From Lachnospiraceae bacterium (GTDB lineage Bacteria > Bacillota > Clostridia > Lachnospirales > Lachnospiraceae), in the NCBI GenBank assembly GCA_009780115.1, contig WRAQ01000030.1, positions 1 through 38,128 on the forward strand: 38,128 nt of DNA, read 5' to 3'. The notes below the pieces were generated by a model. It made no database searches. It saw only the letters and a program-made list of their open reading frames with translations, and was not told where the DNA came from. Within the stretch, counting starts at the first letter, position 1, and each line of letters begins with the position of its first letter. Below, piece after piece: positions 1-7,051 of the stretch. The translations under genes and the position numbers were made by a program.

Positions 1-303
1 AAACAAGCGCATGGTTTTTTCTATATCATGAGCTGTCCATTCATTCTGAAACTGAGGCTGCTCCAGAAGAATGCCTAAATTTTCTTTAACTTTATAGTCA
101 TCGCCGGATTTTCCTAAAATTTCTACTTCCCCGCCATCTTTCAGGGCCATTTCAAGGATAAGTTTAAATACTGTTGTTTTACCCGCTCCGTTATTACCAA
201 TAAATCCGCAGATATAACCGCAAGGAATATTAAAACTGATATCATCAAGCAAAAACTCTTTGTATTTTTTGCGGAGGTTCTTTATTTCAAGTGCATTTTT
301 CAT
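1..303 (-). CDS. ABC transporter ATP-binding protein (partial, N-terminal part)
   Basis: The gene starts at 303 and runs off the left edge of the window, so only about 101 residues are visible. The Walker A motif GNNGAGKTT lies near residues 36-44, preceded by a typical ABC strand order (LEIKNLRKKYKEFLLDDISF), and a Q-loop-like LLEQPQF follows. It would supply ATP hydrolysis for a membrane exporter whose permease must lie outside the window. Its ATG overlaps the stop of the upstream GntR regulator (ATGA), so the two are translationally coupled. This gene order (GntR then ABC ATPase) is that of ytrAB-type operons, which respond to cell-wall antibiotics in Bacillus; that role is inferred from order only. 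Confidence 0.9.
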   Translation of the reverse strand, partial: MKNALEIKNLRKKYKEFLLDDISFNIPCGYICGFIGNNGAGKTTVFKLILEMALKDGGEVEILGKSGDDYKVKENLGILLEQPQFQNEWTAHDIEKTMRLF

Positions 304-677
304 TCAGCCCCCTCCTCTGTTTCGTCTAATAATTTGTGAAGTTCTACCATTGTAAGCCCTGCCGTTTTCCCCTGCCGGATGGCTATCGCAAGGGCCGCCC
401 TTGCTTCTTTTAAGTATTGGCCGCGAATTAATTTTTCATCAATTTTTTTGACATAACAGCCCTTGCCCGGCACGCTTTGGATAAATCCCTCCAGCTCCAA
501 GTCATTATATGCCCGCGTAGTAGTTATCACACTGACTTTTAAATCACGGGCAAGCTGCCGGATTGACGGAAGTATGATGCCTTCCCCTAGTTCGCCCGAC
601 AAAACAGAAGTTTTGATTTGCTCTTTGATTTGTTCATATATCGGGATTCCCAATTGATTGGACAAGACAATGCGCAT
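300..677 (-). CDS. GntR family transcriptional regulator, YtrA subfamily
   Basis: This 125-residue protein has an N-terminal winged helix-turn-helix (about residues 8-75, with LPSIRQLARDLKVSVITTTR as the recognition part) and only a short C-terminal tail of about 45 residues. The short tail, with no large effector domain, is the mark of the YtrA subfamily, which regulates adjacent ABC transporters. It is the first gene of an operon with the ABC ATPase (4-bp overlap). A perfect 9-bp-arm palindrome covering the -10 box lies just upstream, which suggests autorepression. The ribosome site (GAAAGG) is about 12 nt from the ATG, somewhat far. Confidence 0.92.
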   Translation of the reverse strand: MRIVLSNQLGIPIYEQIKEQIKTSVLSGELGEGIILPSIRQLARDLKVSVITTTRAYNDLELEGFIQSVPGKGCYVKKIDEKLIRGQYLKEARAALAIAIRQGKTAGLTMVELHKLLDETEEGAE

Positions 678-732
678 ATATTATCATGACCTTTCTGCGA
701 TTTAAAGTTTAATTCCGTATCTTCCGTTCATG

Positions 733-773
733 TCTGTATATCTACATTATATACAGATATTTTTTTTTGTCAA
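733..773 (-). promoter_or_regulatory. sigma-A promoter with overlapping YtrA-type operator
   Basis: Read on the minus strand there is a perfect TTGACA (773-768), a 16-bp spacer and a perfect TATAAT (751-746). A 25-bp inverted repeat, TCTGTATAT-N7-ATATACAGA (733-757), covers the -10 box. It fits an operator at which the regulator encoded at 300-677 would block RNA polymerase. Assignment to that regulator is inference from position. Confidence 0.8.
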
Positions 774-780
774 GCATATG

Positions 781-1151
781 TTACTATTCACGGCCAATAT
801 TGTTTAAGCAGTCGTTACTGTTAAGACATAATCATAAATTCGTGAGGACAATTATATATTCTCACAGCAACCCTTGAAAAACGTCGTTACTTAGACGTGC
901 TTTTTACCGTCTTATGTAACGTAACGTTTTTCTCGGAGCGAAAGCGTGTTGCTGTAAGAATATATAGATTGTCCACGCGGAAATAGAGCAACATCTGAAC
1001 AGTAACAAGCAGTCAGGCAATAAATACTATCCGTTGCTACGGCCTAATCGAAATAAAATAAAAATTTTCTCTTGGGAAGAAGGCGGCCTAATGCAACTCC
1101 TAGTTATTTTTGCCTTCCTTGCTTATTAAATAAATTAGCCGTGAATAGTAA
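781..1151. repeat. MITE-like palindromic element, copy 1 (carries a nested insertion)
   Basis: The element begins TTACTATTCACGGC (781-794) and ends with its exact reverse complement GCCGTGAATAGTAA (1138-1151). The body shares the core GGGAAGAAGGCGGCCTAA with copies at 5457-5637 and 6321-6413, and a GCCTTCCTTGCTTA arm near the right end with the copy at 5457. It is 371 bp long, but about 170 bp after removing the nested element at 814-1006 and one target duplication. No coding sequence is seen. It fills most of the gap between the GntR operon and the operon at 1267. Confidence 0.75.
814..1006. mobile_element. 193-bp nested MITE with 8-bp target duplication
   Basis: The ends are GTTACTGTT (814-822) and AACAGTAAC (998-1006), and both flanks carry the same 8 bases AAGCAGTC (806-813 and 1007-1014), which is a target site duplication. 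Inside, a second long inverted repeat pairs the region from GGACAATTATATATTC to GTTGCTGTAAGAATATAT. Removing the element and one duplication restores the sequence seen in the uninterrupted copy at 5457-5637 (AAGCAgtcAGGCAATAAAtACT against AAGCAaggAAGGCAATAAAcACT). It has no transposase, so it would need one in trans. Confidence 0.8.
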
Positions 1152-1181
1152 TTTTTACCTAAAAAAGGGCAGTTTTAGATA

Positions 1182-1236
1182 TTGACAAGCATACTTGGCA
1201 TGTGTTATAGTTGGATATATGCCAAGTGTGCTTGGC
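1182..1236 (+). promoter_or_regulatory. promoter with two CAAG-N4-CTTG operators
   Basis: TTGACA (1182-1187) and TATAGT (1206-1211) are 18 bp apart. Two related palindromes flank the -10: CAAGCATACTTG (1186-1197), overlapping the -35, and the perfect 16-bp GCCAAGTGTGCTTGGC (1221-1236) just downstream. They are likely binding sites for the small HTH protein at 1606-1812, giving autoregulation of the three-gene operon. Confidence 0.75.
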
Positions 1237-1266
1237 GTAAAATCGGAAGGGTTTTAGAACAATCTT

Positions 1267-1599
1267 ATGAACAATAACGAAAAGCAAAAGGAAGAAATTT
1301 TAGCCAAAATCAGAATGTCAAAGCGTGATGAGGGAATGGAGAACGCAGATATAAAAGGAACAAAAATAGGTATAATTGCATATGCAGTTATATCTTTTAT
1401 CCTTATATTATTTTCTTTACCAGACCAGATGAATATCGTATATACTATCGCCGCCCTCTCTTTCACCTTTTGCTTTGGCGGAACAGTTGCACACTATCGT
1501 TTCACGAAAAATAAGTTATATTTGCTTGGTGCTGTTTGGTCTGTTATTGCTACTATCATGTTCGCTTTAATGGTTATCTTATCAGTGATGAAAGGATAG
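1267..1599 (+). CDS. small integral membrane protein (DUF6442-like)
   Basis: This 110-residue protein has a charged N-terminus (MNNNEKQKEEILAKIRMS) followed by three or four hydrophobic segments (about 37-55, 58-75 and 88-108). The sequence resembles small Bacillota membrane proteins that sit next to HTH regulators (DUF6442-like); this is family recall, not a search. It is the first gene of an operon with the HTH regulator 6 bp downstream and another small membrane protein. The function is unknown; sensing or toxin-like roles are only guesses. Confidence 0.75.
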   Translation: MNNNEKQKEEILAKIRMSKRDEGMENADIKGTKIGIIAYAVISFILILFSLPDQMNIVYTIAALSFTFCFGGTVAHYRFTKNKLYLLGAVWSVIATIMFALMVILSVMKG

Positions 1600-1605
1600 A
1601 TTTTA

Positions 1606-1812
1606 GTGGTTGATATTATACTTAAAAATAAGTTGAAATCAGCGAGAGCAGAAAAAAATCTGTCTCAAGCCGCTTTAGCTGAAATGGTTGGTGTTTCAAG
1701 AAATACTATAAGTTCAATAGAAACAGGACAATATTGCCCTACGGCAAAGTTGGCGCTTATTCTTTGTATTGCATTGGATAAAAGTTTTGAGAACTTATTC
1801 TATTTTGAATAA
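1606..1812 (+). CDS. XRE-family HTH transcriptional regulator
   Basis: This 68-residue single-domain Cro/CI-type protein starts with GTG. The HTH spans about residues 18-38 (LSQAALAEMVGVSRNTISSI), followed by the conserved ETGQYCPT loop and the ALDKSFENLFYFE end typical of the YgzD/YozG type. It probably controls its own operon through the two palindromes at 1186-1236. The GTG start gives the family-typical N-terminus (IILKNKLKSARAEKNLSQ). Its ribosome site is weak, so it is probably coupled to translation of the upstream gene. Confidence 0.92.
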   Translation: MVDIILKNKLKSARAEKNLSQAALAEMVGVSRNTISSIETGQYCPTAKLALILCIALDKSFENLFYFE

Positions 1813-1841
1813 AGAAAATAAAGAAAAGGAGGTATACAGCA

Positions 1842-2039
1842 ATGACACCCAAACAAGAAAAAATAGTTAAAATATGCTTTATTATTTTGGCTATTTCAAT
1901 GGCGGTTATGGCAATTTCTTCTGTAATTCAAATTGTCAATGAGGGTTGGGAATCACTTAATATGATTACCGTAATCCCTTTTATCGGTATTATTGTGTCA
2001 ATGATAGTTATTTTTGCAAGCGGCAAAAAGCCAGAATAA
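1842..2039 (+). CDS. small two-TM membrane protein
   Basis: This is a 65-residue protein with two hydrophobic segments (about residues 10-30 and 40-58) and a basic C-terminus (GKKPE). A strong AAGGAGG ribosome site precedes the ATG. It is the last gene of the three-gene operon, 29 bp after the HTH regulator, and a hairpin follows at 2066-2090. I do not recognise the family. Confidence 0.7.
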   Translation: MTPKQEKIVKICFIILAISMAVMAISSVIQIVNEGWESLNMITVIPFIGIIVSMIVIFASGKKPE

Positions 2040-2065
2040 GCTATTACCGTTTACCACTTTGGTTA

Positions 2066-2090
2066 CTCTGCGGCCAATTAGGCCGCAGAG
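2066..2090. terminator. perfect 10-bp GC-rich hairpin between convergent genes
   Basis: CTCTGCGGCC and GGCCGCAGAG form a perfect stem with an AATTA loop between the convergent small-protein operon and glyA. There is no clear T-tract on either side, so termination is likely but not textbook. Confidence 0.5.
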
Positions 2091-2106
2091 ACGGAAAGAC
2101 TCATGT

Positions 2107-3345
2107 TTAAATAAGGGGATATTTATCTGTCAAGCTTTTTACGATAGCTTTTACCTCGTCAACACCTTCTTCTCCCTTTTTGATTATAATCGAAACTGCT
2201 TCGGCAATCATATCCATATCGTCGATATTCATGCCCCGTGAGGTGACAGCCGGAGTCCCGAGACGGATACCACTGGTGACAAACGGCGATTTAGGGTCAT
2301 TTGGAATGGTATTTTTATTTGCCGTAATATGCGCTTCGTCCATTAGAGTTTCAATCGCTTTTCCCGTCAGGTTAAAGCCGGTTAGGTCTATTAACATTAG
2401 GTGATTGTCAGTACCGCCGGAAACGATTTTGATTCCCCGTTTAATTAATCCCTGACAAAGTGCCTGGGCATTTAAGATAACATTACGTTGATAAACCTTA
2501 AAGTCCTCGCTTAAGGCTTCTTTGAAGCAAACTGCTTTGGCGGCAATCACATGCATTAAAGGGCCGCCTTGAGTGCCGGGGAATATCGCTTTATTAAAAT
2601 TAAATTTTTCGGCGGCAGCATTATTTGCCAGAATTAATCCGCCCCGGGGGCCGCGCAGGGTTTTGTGGGTCGTTGTAGTGACTACGTCGGCATAAGGAAT
2701 CGGGCTTTCATGCTCACCGGCGGCAACCAAACCGGCGATATGCGCCATGTCAACCATTAAAACCGCCCCAACTTCATCGGCAACTTCACGGAATATCTTG
2801 AAATCGATGGAACGGGCATAAGCCGAAGCCCCGGCAATAATCATCTTTGGCCGGCAGGAACGGGCAATATTCCTAAGTTCATCATAATCAATAAAACCGT
2901 CATCACCAACACCATAAGGAACGATATTGAAATACTTTCCGGAAATGTTAACCGGGCTTCCATGAGTCAGGTGCCCGCCGTGAGCAAGATTCATCCCCAT
3001 GACTGTATCACCGGGCTCACAGATAGCGTACTGGACGGCAAGATTCGCCTGGGCACCGGAATGGGGCTGGACATTGGCATATTCACAGCCAAACAATTCT
3101 TTCGCCCGTGTGATAGCAAGGTTTTCAACTTCATCAACACATTCACAACCGCCATAATACCTTTTACCGGGATAACCCTCCGCATATTTATTAGTGAGCG
3201 GACTGCCCATCGCTGCCATTACTGCTTTGCTGACCCAGTTTTCAGATGCAATCAGTTCAATATGCTTGTTTTGACGTGCCAGTTCATTTTCAATCATTCC
3301 CGCTATATCCGGGTCAAATGCTTTTATTTCATTAAAGTCGTACAT
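2107..3345 (-). CDS. glyA: serine hydroxymethyltransferase
   Basis: This PLP enzyme interconverts serine and glycine with tetrahydrofolate, feeding one-carbon units to purine, thymidylate and methionine synthesis in the cytosol. The 412 residues match the family length. Seen are the PLP lysine in [16 protein letters not shown] (K228), the substrate-site ENWVS near residue 35, [13 protein letters not shown] (54-66) and VDMAHIAGL (198-206). The ATG at 3345 has GGAGG upstream and an extended -10 promoter at 3378-3405. It is a single-gene unit, convergent with the small-protein operon. The methyl-cycle enzyme ahcY is also in this window but not adjacent. Confidence 0.98.
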   Translation of the reverse strand: MYDFNEIKAFDPDIAGMIENELARQNKHIELIASENWVSKAVMAAMGSPLTNKYAEGYPGKRYYGGCECVDEVENLAITRAKELFGCEYANVQPHSGAQANLAVQYAICEPGDTVMGMNLAHGGHLTHGSPVNISGKYFNIVPYGVGDDGFIDYDELRNIARSCRPKMIIAGASAYARSIDFKIFREVADEVGAVLMVDMAHIAGLVAAGEHESPIPYADVVTTTTHKTLRGPRGGLILANNAAAEKFNFNKAIFPGTQGGPLMHVIAAKAVCFKEALSEDFKVYQRNVILNAQALCQGLIKRGIKIVSGGTDNHLMLIDLTGFNLTGKAIETLMDEAHITANKNTIPNDPKSPFVTSGIRLGTPAVTSRGMNIDDMDMIAEAVSIIIKKGEEGVDEVKAIVKSLTDKYPLI

Positions 3346-3377
3346 GGGAACCTCCGTAGATTTTATAATAGCGCTTT

Positions 3378-3405
3378 ATTATACCATATGAAATAATATT
3401 TGCAA
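3378..3405 (-). promoter_or_regulatory. glyA promoter with extended -10
   Basis: On the minus strand TTGCAA (3405-3400) is 16 bp from TGG-TATAAT (TATAAT 3383-3378), an extended -10 promoter about 35 bp upstream of the glyA ATG. No riboswitch-like structure fits in the short leader. Confidence 0.7.
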
Positions 3406-3435
3406 ACAAAAGTGGAATAGGATAAAATGATACCA

Positions 3436-3490
3436 GTGTCAAAAGGTCATGTATTACATGCTTGCATGAAAAAACATGACTTTGTGACAC
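3436..3490. repeat. 17-bp imperfect inverted repeat with inner CATGC palindrome
   Basis: Arms GTGTCAAAAGGTCATGT (3436-3452) and ACATGACTTTGTGACAC (3474-3490) match at 15 of 17 positions. An inner CATGC-TT-GCATG (3457-3468) sits in the loop. It lies between the divergent glyA and lipid kinase genes and ends about 45 bp before the kinase ATG. It could be an operator or a 5' leader structure. There is no T-tract, so a terminator is unlikely. Confidence 0.6.
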
Positions 3491-3535
3491 GCAAAACATG
3501 AGATAGTTTAAATACAAAAGACAAAAGGAGCATCC

Positions 3536-4480
3536 ATGTATCATATCATCGTTAACCCGATGGCCAAATCCGGAAGGGGAAAAAAATTGTGGCGGCGGGT
3601 AGAAGCCGGGCTAATCGAGCGAAATGTCAAATATGATGTTTATTTTTCGAAGCGGGCAGGTTTTGTAACCAAGCATGTACGGGAGCTTACCGAAGCTTAC
3701 AATACGGGGGATAACCCGGAGCCGCTTAAAATAATCATCCTCGGCGGTGACGGGACTATTAATGAAACCTTACAAGGTATCGCCGATTTTGAACGGGTGG
3801 AAATCGGTTATATCCCGACCGGCTCAAGTAACGATATGGCCCGGGATTTGCAATTGCCAAAGGAACCGCTTGTTATTTTGGATATAATCCTTTCCGGCGA
3901 AGCGCGCCGGGTAATGGATATCGGTGAAGTATCTTATTCTGATAACCGCCCCTCCCGTTATTTTGCCGTAAGCTGCGGTATCGGTTTTGATGCCGCCGTC
4001 TGTGCCGAAGTCCTCACCTCAAAGCTAAAGAAAGCACTTAATAAAGTCAGATTGGGCAAATTAATATATCTGGCGATTGCCTTAAAACAAATCATTACTG
4101 CCAAAAAAGCGACGGTTAATATTTATTTCGATGATAATCAAGAACCAATTCACTATCGCAAGTTTTTGTTCGCCGCCGGAATGGTGCACAAATTCGAAGG
4201 CGGCGGCTTTAAATTCTGCCCTGATGCCGACTATACCGACGGATTATTGGATATTTGTGTTGTTGGTGGATTACCGAAAATAATCCTAATCCTTTTCGCC
4301 CTGCCAACTGCTTTTTCCGGTAAGCATTTCATATTCCCCGAAATCGATTCATACCGTTGTAAAACAATGCGGATTGAGGTATCGACACCTCTTTGGGTGC
4401 ATACTGACGGTGAGGTCGAAGACCCGGCCAGGGAAGTAGTGATGACTTGTCATAGTCAGAAGCTACGGATGTTGTGTTAA
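3536..4480 (+). CDS. diacylglycerol/lipid kinase, YegS-BmrU-DagK family
   Basis: This is a 314-residue ATP-dependent lipid kinase. The diagnostic catalytic motif GGDGTINE is at residues 70-77 and PTGSSNDMARD follows at 94-104; the N-terminal IIVNPMAKSGRGKK is also typical. In Bacillota, DgkB-type enzymes phosphorylate diacylglycerol to recycle it to phosphatidate for phospholipid synthesis, which fits the psd/pssA genes elsewhere in the window, but the lipid substrate is not provable from sequence. Length is normal. AAGGAG lies 8 nt before the ATG. The gene is divergent from glyA and convergent with the 5'-nucleotidase. Confidence 0.9.
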   Translation: MYHIIVNPMAKSGRGKKLWRRVEAGLIERNVKYDVYFSKRAGFVTKHVRELTEAYNTGDNPEPLKIIILGGDGTINETLQGIADFERVEIGYIPTGSSNDMARDLQLPKEPLVILDIILSGEARRVMDIGEVSYSDNRPSRYFAVSCGIGFDAAVCAEVLTSKLKKALNKVRLGKLIYLAIALKQIITAKKATVNIYFDDNQEPIHYRKFLFAAGMVHKFEGGGFKFCPDADYTDGLLDICVVGGLPKIILILFALPTAFSGKHFIFPEIDSYRCKTMRIEVSTPLWVHTDGEVEDPAREVVMTCHSQKLRMLC

Positions 4481-4523
4481 TGTCTACCAATAACTGCAAT
4501 CTTTGAGCCATAGACTCTTCATA

Positions 4524-5429
4524 CTACGCAATATGCCGGTAAGGGACACGGGCCGAGGGGACGAACTGAGCGGCGGGAATCGTATATGTCTCCTGGTCGT
4601 CAAAAAATATGTGAGCACCAAAGGCTTTTAACACGTCTTTTTTCGCTAAACCGCCCAAGAAAAAAGCTTCATCAATGCGGACATTCCAAGCCCGCAAAGT
4701 ACGGATAACCCGCTCATGGGCCGGGGCACAACGGGCCGTTACCAAAGCAGTCCGAATCGGGACCTGGTCGGGGGGGAACTCACTTTGTAAATCAGAGATA
4801 ATCTTCAGGAATTTTGCAAAGGGGCCGGCGGGAAGCGGATTCAAAGCATTACGATATTCATTTTCTTCAAAAGCCTTTAAACCGCCTGCGCGGAAAATTG
4901 CTTCTGATTCGTCAGAAAAAAGAACTGCATCACCATCAAAAGCAATCCGAATCTTCGAATAATCGGTCTGGCTATAATCTTTTGCCCCATCGCAATAAAT
5001 CATACCGGCCGCAATCCCGGCATCAACAGCCGATTGGACATCATCCTCATCGGCCGATAAAAATAAGTCAGTTTGAAATGCTTCGAGATAAGGGGCAAGG
5101 GAAGCACCGCTTGCTAAAACCGCCCGCGATATATTTAAACCGTAATGAGCAATCGTGTTAAAAACTCTAAGTGATGTGTCAGGGCTGTTTTGGGACATGA
5201 TAATGACCTCAACCCGTTCTTTTCTTCCGGACAAATTATTCAAATCAAGCAAAGCCTTAATCAACGCAAAACCGGGGCCGGGTGCCAAAACTTCTTCTTC
5301 ATGTTCGACTTGGTAGCGGCAGTATGCTTCAACTCCCTCATCCTCAAATATTTTGTTCTCTTTCGTGAGGTTAAATAATGCCCGGGACGATACCCCGACA
5401 ACTAACCGGCTTTCCAAATTCATCGGCAT
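4524..5429 (-). CDS. 5'-nucleotidase (cN-I-like, PF06189 type)
   Basis: This 301-residue protein has the features of the cytosolic 5'-nucleotidase I family: a DxD-like catalytic motif FDGDAVLFSDE at about 164-174, a TALVTAR segment, and the C-terminal AFFLGGLAKKDVLKAF and HIFFDDQ (acidic Mg-binding) motifs. It would dephosphorylate nucleoside monophosphates in the cytosol. The ATG at 5429 is chosen because GGAGG lies 10 nt upstream; a second ATG two codons later is possible. It is monocistronic, followed by a 43-bp gap to the convergent lipid kinase. A palindromic element copy lies just upstream (5457-5637). Confidence 0.88.
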   Translation of the reverse strand: MPMNLESRLVVGVSSRALFNLTKENKIFEDEGVEAYCRYQVEHEEEVLAPGPGFALIKALLDLNNLSGRKERVEVIIMSQNSPDTSLRVFNTIAHYGLNISRAVLASGASLAPYLEAFQTDLFLSADEDDVQSAVDAGIAAGMIYCDGAKDYSQTDYSKIRIAFDGDAVLFSDESEAIFRAGGLKAFEENEYRNALNPLPAGPFAKFLKIISDLQSEFPPDQVPIRTALVTARCAPAHERVIRTLRAWNVRIDEAFFLGGLAKKDVLKAFGAHIFFDDQETYTIPAAQFVPSARVPYRHIA

Positions 5430-5456
5430 AATGATACCTCCGTTTGTGATACTTTC

Positions 5457-5637
5457 AGTTACTATTCACATCCAATATCATTTAGATAAGCAAGGAAGGC
5501 AATAAACACTCTTCGTCACTGCGGCCTAATTGAAATTTCATTTACACTTTTCTTTCGGGAAGAAGGCGCCCTAAGGTTCCTGCGAGTTGTTTTTGCCTTC
5601 CTTGCTTACCTATAAATATTGACCGTTAATAATAACT
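5457..5637. repeat. MITE-like palindromic element, copy 2 (uninterrupted)
   Basis: Ends AGTTACTATTCAC (5457-5469) and GTTAATAATAACT (5625-5637) pair at 11 of 13 positions. The inner arms GCAAGGAAGGCAA and TTGCCTTCCTTGC are perfect reverse complements. The body contains TGCGGCCTAATTGAAA and GGGAAGAAGGCGCCCTAAGG, shared with copies 1 and 3. It is 181 bp, and transcripts would fold into one long stem. It sits between two minus-strand genes and serves as the empty-site comparator for the nested insertion in copy 1. Confidence 0.75.
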
Positions 5638-5650
5638 ACTATTCATACTT

Positions 5651-6202
5651 TTAACGCTTAATCTCAAACTTCCGCATCGTCATCAAACAATGCCGTAATT
5701 CATCGTAACGCTTTTCTACCTCACCGTCATCTATCTCTAAATCAAGGGATACAGCCATCGTATTAATCATGCCGTTGGTAATCCGGGGGTGAAGAATAGT
5801 AAGAATCTGTAAGCGTTTTTCGTGGCTTTCGGCGCTAAGAAATTCCAGTACCAGCGGGTCAACCCCTCTTAATTCATCTTCGTTTATTTCTGCCGCTTTA
5901 AACTCAACTGCTTTTAACCCGGCTCCTGATAATTCATTGCTTTTCATATAAGGGGGATTCATATCCCCGGCCGGGGATGTTTCACTCTCACCCGGGCTAA
6001 ACAACCTAAACCGGTATTCCGCCGCCCCGGACTCATCCATAAAGATGGACAACGGACGGGCATATATTTTGAATCCATCATATAATGCCTGATAAATAAC
6101 TAATTCTTCACCTGTCTCACTATGCTCTGCTAGTGAAATTATTTGATATAATTTTCCTTTAAAGTGCCGGTATATTTCTTGCGGCTTTGGTTTGCTCCTC
6201 AT
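5651..6202 (-). CDS. DUF1653 domain protein
   Basis: The N-terminal half (residues 1-70, KPKPQEIYRHFKGKLYQIIS, then AEHSETGEELVIYQALY and ARPLSIFMDE) is a clear DUF1653 domain, a small beta-fold of unknown function. The C-terminal part (about 115-183) is helical and charged (HEKRLQILTILHPRITNGMI, then VEKRYDELRHCLMTMRKFEI), giving a two-domain protein of 183 residues. AGGAGG precedes the ATG. Palindromic-element sequences lie on both sides, so it is probably transcribed alone. No catalytic motif is evident. Confidence 0.85.
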   Translation of the reverse strand: MRSKPKPQEIYRHFKGKLYQIISLAEHSETGEELVIYQALYDGFKIYARPLSIFMDESGAAEYRFRLFSPGESETSPAGDMNPPYMKSNELSGAGLKAVEFKAAEINEDELRGVDPLVLEFLSAESHEKRLQILTILHPRITNGMINTMAVSLDLEIDDGEVEKRYDELRHCLMTMRKFEIKR

Positions 6203-6320
6203 GTTGCCTCCTAAAAATGAATTTAAGTAAAAGATTTTATGATAAGTTGTACTTTATTGTAGCAGAACTAGTGTTCGGCTGTCAAGTACCGTTTTACCTA
6301 TTTTGCCGGTTTGTTTTTCA

Positions 6321-6413
6321 TTAAAGTTTTATCCCGGGAAGAAGGCGGCCTAAGGCTCCTGCGAGATGTATTTGTCTGTCTCACTATGTAGAATAGTGAA
6401 CCGTGAATCGTAA
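6321..6413. repeat. MITE-like palindromic element, copy 3 (partial)
   Basis: It contains the core GGGAAGAAGGCGGCCTAAGG, then CTCCTGCGAG and the right end CCGTGAATCGTAA, matching copies 1 and 2. The left half is missing or unrecognisable, so it looks like a decayed copy. It abuts the 3' end of the gene at 6416. Confidence 0.6.
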
Positions 6414-6415
6414 TT

Positions 6416-6838
6416 TCACAAAAATTTATATGATACAGTACTTCCCTCAATTGGCAAATCGATTCCGACTATATCGGTCAATAAACTTGATAACTCTTCC
6501 CCGCTCAATTCACTGATTCTACGGTGATAAATCGCTACTGTATAACTTATGACAGTTCCGTCAGTCGTGCCGTCCGGCTGTTCATATAGGTTGACTGTCT
6601 TAGTCATATTGATTCCGCTGTCAGAGAAACCGGCTCCGCACAAAAAATCCCTAAGGACCTCCCGGTATGCTTTTTCCCGGTCCCGCTTATCTTGTTCTGT
6701 ATGATTAAAGCTGCTGCCGGACAAAGTTCTGTTCCGGACGGAATTATTAATAGAAAAACTAAGAATTATTGTTATCATTATTAAGACTGAAATCATTATG
6801 GTGCTGCTATACTTTTTCATCGTTTGAATAATTTTCAT
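6416..6838 (-). CDS. hypothetical membrane-anchored protein
   Basis: This 140-residue protein has one N-terminal membrane segment (about residues 10-30, STIMISVLIMITIILSFSI) and a soluble, probably extracytoplasmic domain without cysteine pairs or known motifs. AAAGGAG precedes the ATG. Flanking sequence is intergenic repeat on one side and the holA terminator region on the other, so context says little. I do not recognise the family. Confidence 0.65.
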   Translation of the reverse strand: MKIIQTMKKYSSTIMISVLIMITIILSFSINNSVRNRTLSGSSFNHTEQDKRDREKAYREVLRDFLCGAGFSDSGINMTKTVNLYEQPDGTTDGTVISYTVAIYHRRISELSGEELSSLLTDIVGIDLPIEGSTVSYKFL

Positions 6839-6949
6839 CTTTTAACTCCTTTTTCATCTAAAATTGATAAAATTGTTTCACTTTTGCCAAAAATCATTTT
6901 TGACTAGCGTTACTAAAATTATATCAGCCTAGATGTTTCATAAAAAGGA

Positions 6950-6987
6950 CTCTCAAAAGAAAATAAACTGACACCCGGCGGTGTCAG
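6950..6987 (-). terminator. Rho-independent terminator after holA
   Basis: On the minus strand CTGACACC-loop-GGTGTCAG (6968-6987) is followed by TTTATTTTCTTTT. A second hairpin, GAGAACG-CTTCG-CGTTCTC (6994-7012), lies between it and the holA stop. Confidence 0.8.
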
Positions 6988-7051
6988 TTCTGAGAGAACG
7001 CTTCGCGTTCTCCTTAAATGATTCACACAATAGCAATTTCCAGCGGCAATT

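Noticed and set aside
2041-2100. glyA riboswitch or tRNA-like structure
   Set aside because: The only structure is a simple 10-bp hairpin at the convergent 3' ends; the glyA leader is too short for a riboswitch.
4329-5378. Plus-strand frames opposite the 5'-nucleotidase and minus frames opposite the lipid kinase
   Set aside because: They are shadows of clear enzyme genes, without ribosome sites or recognisable domains.
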